From Cylindrotheca closterium (taxonomy: Eukaryota; Bacillariophyta; Bacillariophyceae; Bacillariales; Bacillariaceae), in contig CAKOGP040000469.1 in assembly GCA_933822405.4 (NCBI GenBank), positions 1 through 62,080 of the forward strand: DNA of 62,080 bases. Reading direction: 5' to 3'. Shown here in pieces: positions 40,803-50,657 of this stretch; position 1 is the first letter of the stretch, and the number at the start of each line of letters is the position of its first letter. A model generated the notes under the pieces. It was given only the letters and a program-made list of their open reading frames with translations, did no database searches and was not told the origin of the DNA. Both the position numbers and the translations under genes were made by a program.

Positions 40803-41720
40803 GGTTGATGTGGTTTGTGAAACCTGGCTCAGAATGTGTCATGTTTTAACAATTTTGACCAGAACAATTATTCAATATTTGTTGCTGAATCTGCGTTCCC
40901 GAAATACTTTCAAGCCTTAAGTATCTAGCTCACGGAGAATGAAAATCTAAAGTCACATATTTGAAATTGAATAATGAAAAAACTATTATCGGACTATTCC
41001 TTGTTCTCTGAGAAGCTGAAGTTATACGTAAAAGTCCCAGAGAACATCCACATTCCCGAAAAATAAGCCCAAGATCAACACCAGGCGGAAGAGCCTGTCA
41101 CAATCACTACCATACTGTACCGTGTTGGTAGTCATGTCCCACTGCCATTATCATCGCCATTTTTTCTAATTTTAGTCAACAATCAATCAATGATCTTCGC
41201 ATCTTCATTTTTTCCTCATTCATCACATCAGTACCTGACACTGCAGTTGTAATATTTCTCGTTGAATTCGTAAATACTTTTAGTCAGCCAGTTAGGATAG
41301 GAGGGTACTGCTGGCTGGTACAGCACAGGTTAACACTTCTGGTTGAATTTGCAAATTCTGCGCAACTTCAACTGCCGGTAGTTGAGGGGTTGATGGTTCA
41401 TAGCTTCGTGCAGGGATAGAGAAGTACCTCCGTAGGTACAGTGAAAGGTTCAGTTTGAAGTTACCTCCGCGACCTAAATGTTCTCTATGATAGCGCGCCC
41501 CTTCAGTTTTTTAATCTCATTGTTCTTCCAAAACGTTGCATCCAAGAGCCAAACTCGTCCTGCATCTACCATCACATCGTAACTCCAAAGAAGATAGACT
41601 GACCTCAATCTCAAGATGAGACTATCAACTTGAACACGGAACTGCAAATAAGTCATTCAAGCGATATCTCCATAAAACCATTATAAAGAACAAGATCCAT
41701 TTTTACCACTTCCATTAATT
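40803..41720. other. 0.9-kb stretch without a recognisable gene
   Basis: AT-rich with TACTGTACC and CTGGTACAG type patches near 41110-41330. A 60-codon minus frame at 41474-41656 has no supporting features. Contains the HSF promoter on its left side. Confidence 0.35.
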
Positions 41721-42950
41721 TTAATCACCATCTCTCAACCTGATAACGATTGGTGACTGGCCGAATTCATTTGGTGTTTGATTCATTTGCTCATGAAAGA
41801 TTGATGACATAATACCACGTTGAACATAGTGACAAGCTTCGGCTTTTGGTGTGCATTTTTCTCGCTCAAAACGGCATATGTTTGAAGGTGATTTGTCGAA
41901 ATTGAATCTCATATTGAATACCGAACGCATTCTTGGGTGCGAATTGTACGTCCCAAGAGCTCGACCGTAGAGAGAAATCAAGTATCCTGTCGCCCAATCA
42001 CTGTGGAGGCAATATCCGGTCGTCCACTTCTTGTGGTCTCGAAAAGCTGAAAGCTCAGCATATCTCTTCATCAATTCTACGAGGCTGCCAGATATCATAT
42101 CTCGAAATACACCATACTCCCCGATTCGATCCATTTCAATACGACCACATATGCTATCGGTAGTATAATTTGTTGAGCAATCGATTGGCTCCATCAAATC
42201 TTTGAGCATTGCGCGACTCAAGATGAGTCCAAAACCACCATATGGACCGCTAAATGTAAGGTGATACTTGATACGGCAACCAGCAATTGCTCTTGGCCGT
42301 GAGGAGCCTTCAAGCGTAAAGTGTTTTTGAAACTTGTTCATATTGAAGTAGCTATCGTCGTCAATCACAATCAAATAATCCGGCAGAGGCTCCCGCTTGT
42401 ATCGCTTTTGTATCTCGAATAAACTAAATAAAGGTCTCGCCTGGGCACACATCCACCCAACTGGATTTGAATTTTCCTCTAGTCTCTCGCGAGTGATATA
42501 GTGACGCGTCATTAGCCGCATCAGCCACTGATTCTCCTCCTTCCACTCCTTTTGAACACAAAAGTTGCTAATCTTAAATGTGTCTTCGACGTCTAAGGCT
42601 TGGTTACACTTTGGGTCTTTGTCAACAAATTCATCTGCCACAAAGAAATTACGCACAGTTTTGTGGGTTCCAAATGTATTAATTTGCGTTCTCTGTAGCT
42701 CTTTGCGGCTTTGGCTTCCAATTGAAAGTATGTCCACAATAAGAGTTCGGTTCAGGGTTTTGATCCAGGTAAGTTTTTGTTTCTTCGATCGAAGGTGGAC
42801 AAAATGACCCAGTCGCAAATCCTCTTGATCAAAAGACGGAACACCTCCTCCTGCTAGGAGAGTCCAGAAGGAAAATACCATAATGCTGATAGCGATTACC
42901 CATCTTGGGCCTGGTACACGTATAACTCTCCTCCTTGCTTTCATCAACAT
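41721..42950 (-). CDS. Type II membrane glycosyltransferase, fringe/GT31-like
   Basis: Intronless, 409 residues from ATG 42950. A short basic cytosolic tail (KARRRVIRVPGPR) and one membrane helix (WVIAISIMVFSFWTLLAGGG) give the type II topology of Golgi glycosyltransferases. The luminal part has the DxD motif in PDYLIVIDDDSYFNMNKF near residue 195, then GPYGGFGLILSRAMLKDLM, a spacing like fringe and C1GalT-type GT31 enzymes, and HSDWATGYLISLYGRALG near residue 320. Cys are numerous in the luminal part. The donor and acceptor cannot be read from sequence. The superfamily call (GT-A fold, DxD) is firmer than the GT31 assignment. Confidence 0.65.
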   Translation of the reverse strand: MLMKARRRVIRVPGPRWVIAISIMVFSFWTLLAGGGVPSFDQEDLRLGHFVHLRSKKQKLTWIKTLNRTLIVDILSIGSQSRKELQRTQINTFGTHKTVRNFFVADEFVDKDPKCNQALDVEDTFKISNFCVQKEWKEENQWLMRLMTRHYITRERLEENSNPVGWMCAQARPLFSLFEIQKRYKREPLPDYLIVIDDDSYFNMNKFQKHFTLEGSSRPRAIAGCRIKYHLTFSGPYGGFGLILSRAMLKDLMEPIDCSTNYTTDSICGRIEMDRIGEYGVFRDMISGSLVELMKRYAELSAFRDHKKWTTGYCLHSDWATGYLISLYGRALGTYNSHPRMRSVFNMRFNFDKSPSNICRFEREKCTPKAEACHYVQRGIMSSIFHEQMNQTPNEFGQSPIVIRLRDGD

Positions 42951-43372
42951 GATAGACGAAACGTGGGGCAGAGCCTCTGTTTAGATTTCTTGGACACTAA
43001 GAGATCCAAACACATCGCAATGTTTGGGGACTACGGAGTCGATTGTATTCTGTTACTCGGTTCGGGACAGGAGTGTGCGTGGCCTCTTGTATTGGTTTGT
43101 CTTATTGAAGTAGTGTTCAATGCCATGTTCTACTTAAAAGTTGTGGGTGCTCGATGGAGGCAGTCGGAGATAGGCAGGCGCGTCTGCGCAGGCATTACAC
43201 ACCTTGTTTCAGGTTGGCGGTTCGAAGTCAAATGAGTCGAACGAGATAGAAGGCATGTCAAATGCAAGGTAAGCAAGCGAAGCAAGCAATGCAGCACTGT
43301 GTGCAGTGAACAGTATGGTTATTAAAACTATATACATCAATTGCAGATAATTTCTTCGTGCTATTCCTCTTT
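42951..43372. other. Gene-free stretch
   Basis: 422 bp between the glycosyltransferase start and the dioxygenase end. A GCAAGCGAAGCAAGCAATGCA patch near 43272 is a short direct repeat. A 90-codon plus frame (42963-43235) lacks an ATG context or domain and is not called. Confidence 0.35.
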
Positions 43373-44819
43373 TCAAATTTGACCATCCGTGCAGTATTGA
43401 ATTATTGGTTCTGTAGCATCAGCATGGTTGTTTCCAGCAGGTGCAGTTGGCGTGTAGGTCCCTTCTCGCAACCACAGTTGTGAAATCCATTTATCCTGCA
43501 TTGCGGCCTGGCTCACAGCCTCGCCGCAATGAAGGGTCCGAATATCAAAGGGCGCATTTGGGATTCCACCTGCTGCAGGAAAGAAGAGTAGAGCAGAGCC
43601 CTTTTGGGGTTGACTTTGACCCAAACGGAAAACAATCATGAGTACAGATATCTTTTCAGTTTGCGATTGTCACCAGGCACAAACTCACACTTTCAGCATA
43701 GTGCCATCGGCTGAGAGGTCTCTGAATATTGTTGCTCCGCCATCTTCCTTATTAAGCTCGGAAAGGTACACGAGGAGAGTTGCTATTCGTTGACCTCCAG
43801 GGATCTCAGAAGCAGGTTCGGAAGGAGAAAGAGCATCCAAGTGCCATGTAAACTTTTCTTGGCGACGATATCTACGTAGCGATAAAAGAGGCATGCGGTA
43901 TGAGCGAAAGGCTGAAAAGGGAATAGAGCCTCGAAATCGCATCTTACCGAACAGTCTGGGGCTCTTCCCACTGACTGATTCCTTTCAACCCAAGCAATCT
44001 CGACGCTTTGGCCATAAGCTCAGGAACACTCTTAAAATGGTGAAACCAAGTTGTGCTGGTCCTTTGCGCCTTGGCCAGGGCATCTTTTCCTACCGTTTTC
44101 GAATTGGTTTGGAAAGGTGAGTCCTTTTCGTTTTTGCTTGGTGCTGTAGAAATTGCGATATAACGATCGCATTCGTCATCCGTGAAGAAGTTATCAACAG
44201 CGATTACAAGAGGATCAATGTGTAACACCCTCATCTTCGCAAAGGGCTCAATTTTTGAGATCGAGTCAATTGTCGAGTCTTCACCTCCCCCTTCACCTGC
44301 AGAAGTAGGAATTGTTTCGCCAGTAGCAGTGGCCAAGAGAGACGCAAAATCACCATTTGATATTTTTGAATTATCATTCGCTGTTGGCGCTGAAATCAGA
44401 TCTGCAAAGGATGTTGTTGTTTCTTTTGGAGTGAAAGAATTGAAATTTGGAAAGCCGTAGATCTGATCCAAACGATCGTAGATTTCGCCTGGCAACTCCC
44501 CTGGTTCATTAATAAGCTCAGAGACAGAGGGAACGAGTGTTCCAGCAACTTCTTCTTCTAATGCTGGAAAAACAGAAAAGGCATTTACTTCTTTCGTTTT
44601 TTGCATATCTGGCGCCCTTCCAAAACCGCCACCAGATGAAGCATCGCTTGTTTTTTTTTTTTTTTTCTTCGCAGCCTTTGCATGAAGTGGATTTGAATTT
44701 GCGATTCGCTTTACAATCTGGTTGTGTCTTTGTGTACCAAGAAATCCATGGGACAATCCAATGCTAGCCAAACATAGAACTAGCACCTTTAACGCCATCG
44801 TATTCAATGTAGGTAGCAT
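43373..44819 (-). CDS. Prolyl 4-hydroxylase-like 2-oxoglutarate/Fe(II) dioxygenase
   Basis: Three exons: 44819-43948, 43871-43689 and 43613-43373, introns 76 and 75 bp; 431 residues with phases consistent. An N-terminal signal-like segment (ALKVLVLCLASIGLSHGFLG) is followed by a Lys-rich stretch (KKKKKKTSD) and a disordered region. The catalytic domain: LVIAVDNFFTDDECDRYIAI, RTSTTWF, the iron ligands in FTWHLDALSP (HxD), GGQRIATLLVYLSEL, GGATIF, VQPQKGSALLFFP, and the distal His in RTLHCGEAV with KWISQLWLRE. The second iron His and 2-oxoglutarate Lys/Arg positions are credible. P4H-type enzymes hydroxylate proline, often in the ER. A start at ATG 44797 is also possible. It is divergent from the ferredoxin-like gene, only 162 bp away. 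Confidence 0.82.
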
Positions 44820-44981
44820 TTGATTTGAAGGAGATGATTCGATGATGGGTGGTACTTTTTTAGCGACGTCTGCACTGCCCAACAAAGTATAGTACTTCGA
44901 TAGGTCCGAATCCACGTCATAGAAACGAAAACTCAACCACCAAAACATATCCCTGCGTAACACACATCACTTGTTCTCACG

Positions 44982-45572
44982 ATGAAAAGAGGAACACACT
45001 TCATATCGTATTCTGTACTTCTCTCACTTCTTGTTGCAAGACCAGATGCATGGTTGTACCGACTGCATTCTCATTCAACTTCTTCAGCGTTGTTAGAATC
45101 AAAAAATGTCTTCTCTTTTGAGGTTTCCCACGATGGCAGAACTTCCAAAATTGAAATAGAAGAAGACGAATCTATTCTCGCAGCTATGGAAAGGTCTGGT
45201 TCAATTCCAGATGTACCAAGCGACTGTAGAAGAGGAAATTGTCTAACCTGTGCTGGCAGTCATGAATCTGGAAGTCAAAAATCTGCATTGTTACGTGGCC
45301 CCGATGGTCTTTCACCATTGATGTCACGGGAGTTAAAGGAAAGAGGCCATATCTTGTTTTGCTCCAGCTATGTTACGGATGATGGATTGAAGTTAAAGCT
45401 TGAATCAAATCACCGCGCTTGGGATGAAATGTATCGTCAGAGGTTCGAAGACGATAAGACGCGGCTCCTAGGTTTGGAAGCAGTTGCGAAGGTGATGAGG
45501 TTGCGCTCCGAAGCGAATGTCGACCAATGGACCCAGGAAACTGAAAGCATACTGGAAAATAGCGGTGAATAA
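44982..45572 (+). CDS. 2Fe-2S ferredoxin-like protein, probably plastid
   Basis: Intronless, 196 residues from ATG 44982. The N-terminus is a signal peptide (SYSVLLSLLVARPDAW) with Trp at the cut, allowed in diatom plastid import. Residues ~45-135 form a plant-type ferredoxin fold: FEVSHDGRTSKIEI, SILAAMERSGSIPDVPSDC, the cluster ligands in CRRGNCLTCAG (CxxxxCxxC) and the fourth Cys in ILFCSSY. The C-terminal ~60 residues form a charged helical tail (YRQRFEDDKTRLLGLEAVAK) not found in ordinary ferredoxins and possibly a partner-binding extension. Expected to carry electrons to an unknown acceptor. Confidence 0.82.
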   Translation: MKRGTHFISYSVLLSLLVARPDAWLYRLHSHSTSSALLESKNVFSFEVSHDGRTSKIEIEEDESILAAMERSGSIPDVPSDCRRGNCLTCAGSHESGSQKSALLRGPDGLSPLMSRELKERGHILFCSSYVTDDGLKLKLESNHRAWDEMYRQRFEDDKTRLLGLEAVAKVMRLRSEANVDQWTQETESILENSGE

Positions 45573-45620
45573 TATTATTTTTGTGAATCAAAAGTATCGA
45601 TACAGTAGGACAGCAGATTA

Positions 45621-48597
45621 TTAGACAACTGGTGGCTCGCCATTACTTGGGGTGAACCCATTGATTGTTGCATTTGGCCAACGTGTCCATAGAATCCCTC
45701 GGATTTTCGGGCCTAGCTTCAAGTCTGCAATGTATTTTTGCTTCGGAGTCAGACGATAGTACGGGATCCAATTGTTTCCAGGTAGTTTTTGGTCTTCTCC
45801 ATGGGACGAATTTTCCTTTTCGACATCACCCATGTCGAAACGCCACATTTTGTGATTTCCTGGGTAATGGCGCTCATCATCAGAGTGCACCTTAGCAGCC
45901 TTCACTTCTTCTGGCTTGATGCTGATTTCTGATTCATTGGCTTCAAGATACGATTCCTGTTGCCTGGCTTTCGCAGAAGTACTTTGCTCAAGATCTCGTT
46001 GTTCTCTAAGTAGCCTCAAAGTCCAACTAGGTCCAGATGCTCCACGATGCTGCACACTGTCTTGCTTTTGTATCTGCTTTGCTCGAAAGTTCCATTTGGC
46101 ACCTGTTGTGGTGAGCTTTAAACCAGACTCTTTCCTCTGTCCGTACCAAGAGTTCCAATGGCTGAACTCCAATACAGCTCCGGCAGTGTCCAGTTTGGAA
46201 ACCGTCCTTGGTTCAGCACCCTTGCAATCTGTAACATGTAATGTTGTGTAACCAGTCTCTCCTTGGAGCATCCAAACTGCTTGTTCTGGTCGAGTGAGCC
46301 CTAATCCAATTTGTCCATGGTTGGCGGACAACAAACCAAAGCCAAGGCCAGCGTTCGACCACCCCTTCCACGAAGATTCAATCTTTCCAGTGAGAAGCAG
46401 ACTTGTCAGCTGGTGGGATGTACATTCGTGACCTGGTGGCGTGGTGTCCATCAACTTTGTGGAATCAATGCGGGAAATGTTAGGAATTGGGTTTTCTTCC
46501 AACTGCTTTTTTTGACGCTGTTCGCATGTACAAGAAATCAAGCTTTCAGTTGTATACATTCCTTTGGACATGCCCTCAGAAGTGCTGACCTTCATCATGT
46601 GTTCGAGAACACCGGTACCATGAATTCTGGAAATGGTTTCCAAAAGGAGGGCAACACCTCCAGGAGCCTTAAAGTCGCGAAGATTGCTGGATACATAGAG
46701 CTCAATATCTTGGATGTTGGTCAAAGAGGTCGCTACTTGAACGTTGCGGTGGCTCGGTCCATCTGGTGCTTGTGGCATTCCAGCGGTTGGATCATCTTCC
46801 CAAGTACACGTTGTTATCAAACGAAGTCTTCGTTTCATGTATTGGATCCTTTTCTTTTTCTGCAATTTCTCAGCCTCGTTCACAACTTCTACACCTTCTT
46901 CTTGTTCTCGATCTCGAGCCTCGTCCTCTGTTCTAGCAACAGCCTGCTTCTTCCGTTGAAGGGATGCTTTGGCAGCAACAAAGATCAATGCAGCCAATGC
47001 ATCTTTCAGTCTGGAATCGAATTGCACTTCACGCTGAGTCTTATCAAGTTCGCTCCACGGTGTCTGTGCCTTTGTACAATTGACTGTGTCTCCCTGGATA
47101 GATGCCCCAGTTAGCAGCATTGCCTGTATGATGGAGAATATAACAGTCATAGACTTGCAGTGATACGGTGGTGGAACGACGCCACTTTGGTGACGGCCTT
47201 GATTCTGTTGCTGCCTCCAAGTAAAGAACTCGATATCCTCAGTCTTTGGAGGCTTCAATGCGATTCCCATGCCACAGTCAGAAAGTGAAAAGGAGGCGTT
47301 CAACCATGTGTGTGGAATTCCAGTGAGGGTACTCTTGGTTCGCCCATTTGGTTCTGAAACTCGTCCTTGTGGTTCTGGTTGGTCCTCGTCCATCACCTCA
47401 TCAACCACTACGTTCCCTTCGCCAGGAGGAGGATCAGCATCATCACCTTCGATATTGTTCTCAGCAGGTTGTACTACCTCGTCTTCTTGAGGGCCTCGTC
47501 CTTCTTCTTCGTTCTCTTCTTCGTTTTCGCTGTTCTTTGTCCCTGGTGTGCCTTTACCCCACAAGATTAAAAGAGGATCGCGGATCGCTGCACCATCTTG
47601 CTCAAGGTCCTGGAGCCAGTCACTGTCGGGGATTATAAACTTCGGTTTATCCTTGCTTGTGTCGTGGAGTTTTCTTCGTCGTTGTGGAGGAGACTCTATC
47701 TTTGGTGATACTTTTTTCGCCACTGCTGCAGCTGCTTCACGGATGCGTCTTTCCATGTCGCGGGTGCCGCGTCTTCGCCGAGATGAATCTTGACGATTTC
47801 CTGCAAATCTCCAAACGCCTTGGTTGCCACCAGTTTCATCGTCGCTGACAGAGACACTCTCGGCGACGTTGTTGTCATTGTTATTCTCCAGACGGTCTTC
47901 TTGCATTAGCTCTTGATCGTCATTGTTGTCATCCGCCGCATGTCTCAAAGGAGGACGAGGAACTACTTCTCCAGGAGCATCATTGCTGTTGTCCCCGCCA
48001 CTGTTGCTGTTGTTGCTACTGCTCGCGTCGTCACGATTGGCAGCACGAAACGCACCATCAAGGCTGCGTCGGATCTTGCGATGAGGATGGCGTCTTGCGG
48101 ACCCATCCCGACTGAAGTCGTCATCGTCATCGTCATCACTACTGCTGGAATCGTGGTCCATGTTGCTAGCATCGTTTCTCAGTGGAGGTTGTGGGAGAGC
48201 ATTGGCAGCGGCCGCAGCGGATGCTGCGGCGGCTGTTGCAAAATAATCATCCCAGTACAGTTGAGCTGCCATTGACAAATTTCCAGCAGCCGCGACAAAG
48301 ACATTTTGAGCCTTATTGCGTTCTTCGGCATCCACTTTGTCTCCGTCCAAAATTGCGCGGTATTGTTCCACTAGATTATCTTCTTGGTCTCCTGCCGTTG
48401 GGTCACTGCGGCGTCGACTTCCTCCAAAGGGGACCTCAGACCGTTTCGAATTTGAGTGTTGACTACGGCGACGCTGACCGTGGCTGTTGCTAGAGGATCG
48501 TCTCTTTCGGCTGCGTCTAGTGGAAGAATTGCTCTGTTCTCGTTGTTGGCGAGGTGGCATTCGAGCCACGTTTGTGTCACTTTCTAAATTATGTTGC

Positions 48598-48628
<31 letters not shown>

Positions 48629-48905
48629 GCTGTTGCTGTTGCAGCTGCTCTTCGTGTCGTGGTCCACGTTGTGGCTGTCGCTGTGCTGGAGGGTTCAATT
48701 GATCTTCCTGTTGTCCCTGCTGTTGCATTGGTTGATTGCGATCCCGTTGTGCTTGTGCTTGTGCTTGTGCTTGTGCTTGTGCTTGTGCTTGTGCTTGTGC
48801 TTGTGCTTGTGCTTGTGCTTGTGCTTGATCCTGTGGAGATCTTCGATCCGTCGCTTCTTCTTGCCTGTCGGCTAAGTTCGATCGATGCGATTTCCCTTGC
48901 CTCAT
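45621..48905 (-). CDS. MINDY-like protein with Gln-rich N-terminus and UBA-like motif; catalytic residues seem lost
   Basis: Intronless, 1,094 residues from ATG 48905. It begins with (Gln-Ala)n near residues 27-53 and poly-Gln near 88-105, then Arg/Ser-rich sequence. A UBA-like helix (NVFVAAAGNLSMAAQLYWDD) is near residue 200, followed by acidic disorder. The C-terminal ~550 residues resemble the MINDY-3/4 (FAM188) deubiquitinase fold: SMTVIFSIIQAMLLTG near 580, GGVALLLETISRIHG, a LTSLLLTGKIESSWKGW block, GLGLTRPEQAVWMLQGETGY near 870-890. In that family the first motif carries the catalytic Cys (GGPC) and the last the catalytic His (ETHL); here Thr and Gly-Tyr stand there. The alignment is by eye. 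The final ~85 residues end PYYRLTPKQKYIADLKLGPK. Probably a ubiquitin-binding or regulatory protein. Confidence 0.6.
48592..48648 (-). repeat. CAA/CAG trinucleotide run coding for poly-Gln
   Basis: An almost pure CAA tract with scattered CAG codons, near the N-terminus of the MINDY-like protein. It stays in frame. Confidence 0.9.
48747..48827 (-). repeat. Hexanucleotide repeat coding for (Gln-Ala)n
   Basis: About thirteen perfect tandem GCACAA units on the coding strand, encoding alternating Ala and Gln. Perfect repetition suggests recent slippage and probable length variation between strains. Confidence 0.9.
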
Positions 48906-49240
48906 TTCTTGTGATCTCCTGTGGTTTCTGATACAGTACTTCGGCTGTCACCGTAAAGGAATTGATGGATCGATGTCTTCTTAGTTGCATAAAAACTGTA
49001 ACGGGAGTTAAAAGTCAGGTCGAAGCGGCTCCTCAAGCAGATTTTCATCATTTCAAACCTGCGAGCCGACAGTGCCCCTCCACCCCTCCTTTACATCACT
49101 GGTACGCGTGTACACTACCGGTATCGACGTACAAGTGTGGTATTGTACACGTACAGTACCTGGTACCGGTACCGCCCGCGCCCCGTCGTACACCGCGGCT
49201 TATTGATTGATTGATTCATTCGACTTTCGATGGCTCGCCC
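48906..49240. other. Divergent intergenic region rich in GTAC palindromes
   Basis: 335 bp between the MINDY-like and acid phosphatase starts. The stretch 49100-49190 packs GTACGCGTGTAC, CTACCGGTA, GTACACGTAC, GTACCTGGTAC and GGTACCGGTACC. Similar motifs appear near 6000, 18350, 22752, 34140, 34245 and 59920. They may be binding sites or remnants of a dispersed element. Confidence 0.45.
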
Positions 49241-50551
49241 ATGCCGACACATCATTTTTTTTCTCCACTTGACGATGACACAAAATTTCAAATTGTATCT
49301 GCCGCCGGGATGCGTTACATCAAAGCAACACTATTCTCCCTAAGAATGGTGACAACTAAACTGATAATGTTGGGCTTTGTCATACATACTTCACCACCGA
49401 TAGCTCACGCAGCCAAAGAGTACTCCTATCGAAGAATTTGCACAACGATCTGCCATCGTCACGGCGATCGGACAAGTATAACAGCGTTGAAAGATGAGGA
49501 CTATTGGAGATCAACACTGCCGAAGCCAGAGACATTGAAAGAGATTGCTCGAGGAACAACACTCATAAGAAGCGATAAATCGACAACGCACTCTGCCAAC
49601 CCTAAAGGATGTTGGGGGAAATTAACTCAGCTTGGGCTTTTGCAAATGATAGCAGTAGGAAGTCAGCTAAAAGAAGAACTTACAGATGCATCGAATCCAC
49701 TCTCACCCAAAGATATTCGAGTCGTTTCAACGGACTTCCCTAGAACGATCCAATCAGCACAAGCTGTTATCTTGGGGCTTTGGCCCGATGGTATACCGGA
49801 AGGTGAAGGCGTTGCAATCGATTGCCGACACACTCATTGGATGATCCCTGATCCTCAGCCACGCAACAGTGAAGAGCAAAAACAGCTCGAGCAATATTTG
49901 ATCTCTCGACCTTACATGATCCAGAAGGAAGAAGAAATGCGTCCTATAGCTGTCCGATGCACCAATGCACTCAAAGAACATCTCGGACAGAATGCCTTTG
50001 GCATCAAGATGGGAATTGATGTCCCAGTGGGCGATGATGAGAACATATTGCCATGGGCTCAACTAGCTGAGATTACCTGCTGCTTGCACACGCGAGATAG
50101 ACTCCCCAAAGGAATAACGCCTCAGGATAAAATTGCCATTTCCTCCCACTTGGCATGGCGATGGTTCCAATCTCTTCGGCATCCCCGTCTTGCCAATCTC
50201 GCCATGAACAAGTTTGCAACCGAAATTGTCAATGACATGCAACCAATTACACATAATCCAAGACTGACAATCTACAGCTGCCACGACAGTTCATTGGTTG
50301 GTCTTGTTTGCGCATTCAATCTCGAGGCTCCTGCCAGTTGGCCGGAGTATGGTAGTGTCCTTCGAGTGGATCTGTTGGAGAGGAAAGCGGCTGTTCGAAA
50401 TGGAAGCAACAGCGAACACAATGAGCTTCTTGTCAGATTTTCCTTGAACGGCGAACTGCTGCGGTCGCTTTGGGACGGTGAGCCGTGCGATGAGATACTT
50501 CTAGAAAAGTTGTGCCAATATTTAAAAACAGTTGGTGCAACAAAGGAATAG
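49241..50551 (+). CDS. Histidine acid phosphatase family protein
   Basis: Intronless; the ATG at 49241 gives about 436 residues and the open frame continues slightly upstream without an ATG. A hydrophobic segment (TKLIMLGFVIHTSPPIAHA) about 30 residues in acts as a signal or anchor. Family motifs: the phosphohistidine loop CHRHGDRT near residue 71, GCWGKLTQLGLLQM, VVSTDFPRTIQSAQAVILGL, and the proton-donor motif YSCHDSSLVGLVCAF near 345 (HD). All catalytic residues are present. The architecture resembles lysophosphatidic acid or multiple-inositol-polyphosphate phosphatases more than phytase; the substrate is not readable from sequence. Expected secreted or endomembrane. Confidence 0.85.
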   Translation: MPTHHFFSPLDDDTKFQIVSAAGMRYIKATLFSLRMVTTKLIMLGFVIHTSPPIAHAAKEYSYRRICTTICHRHGDRTSITALKDEDYWRSTLPKPETLKEIARGTTLIRSDKSTTHSANPKGCWGKLTQLGLLQMIAVGSQLKEELTDASNPLSPKDIRVVSTDFPRTIQSAQAVILGLWPDGIPEGEGVAIDCRHTHWMIPDPQPRNSEEQKQLEQYLISRPYMIQKEEEMRPIAVRCTNALKEHLGQNAFGIKMGIDVPVGDDENILPWAQLAEITCCLHTRDRLPKGITPQDKIAISSHLAWRWFQSLRHPRLANLAMNKFATEIVNDMQPITHNPRLTIYSCHDSSLVGLVCAFNLEAPASWPEYGSVLRVDLLERKAAVRNGSNSEHNELLVRFSLNGELLRSLWDGEPCDEILLEKLCQYLKTVGATKE

Positions 50552-50617
50552 AATCACCGGAACGTGATAAGTGATAAATAAACCATTTGAGAATTATGAA
50601 TCTATCGGTAGTTTTTG

Positions 50618-50657
50618 TCTAGCTATGTCGAAGCCTCTCTAGCTATGTCGAAGCCTC
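50618..50657. repeat. Exact 20-bp tandem duplication across a stop codon
   Basis: TCTAGCTATGTCGAAGCCTC occurs at 50618-50637 and again at 50638-50657. The second copy includes the stop codon of the metallophosphatase (minus strand), so its 3' UTR begins with a copy of its last codons. Confidence 0.9.

Noticed and set aside
43140..43250. Possible tRNA-like segment around GGCGGTTCGAAGTC
   Set aside because: A T-loop-like GTTCGA is present, but no acceptor or anticodon stem can be paired.
46311..47114. 267-codon plus-strand frame
   Set aside because: It is a hydrophobic antisense shadow of the MINDY-like gene.
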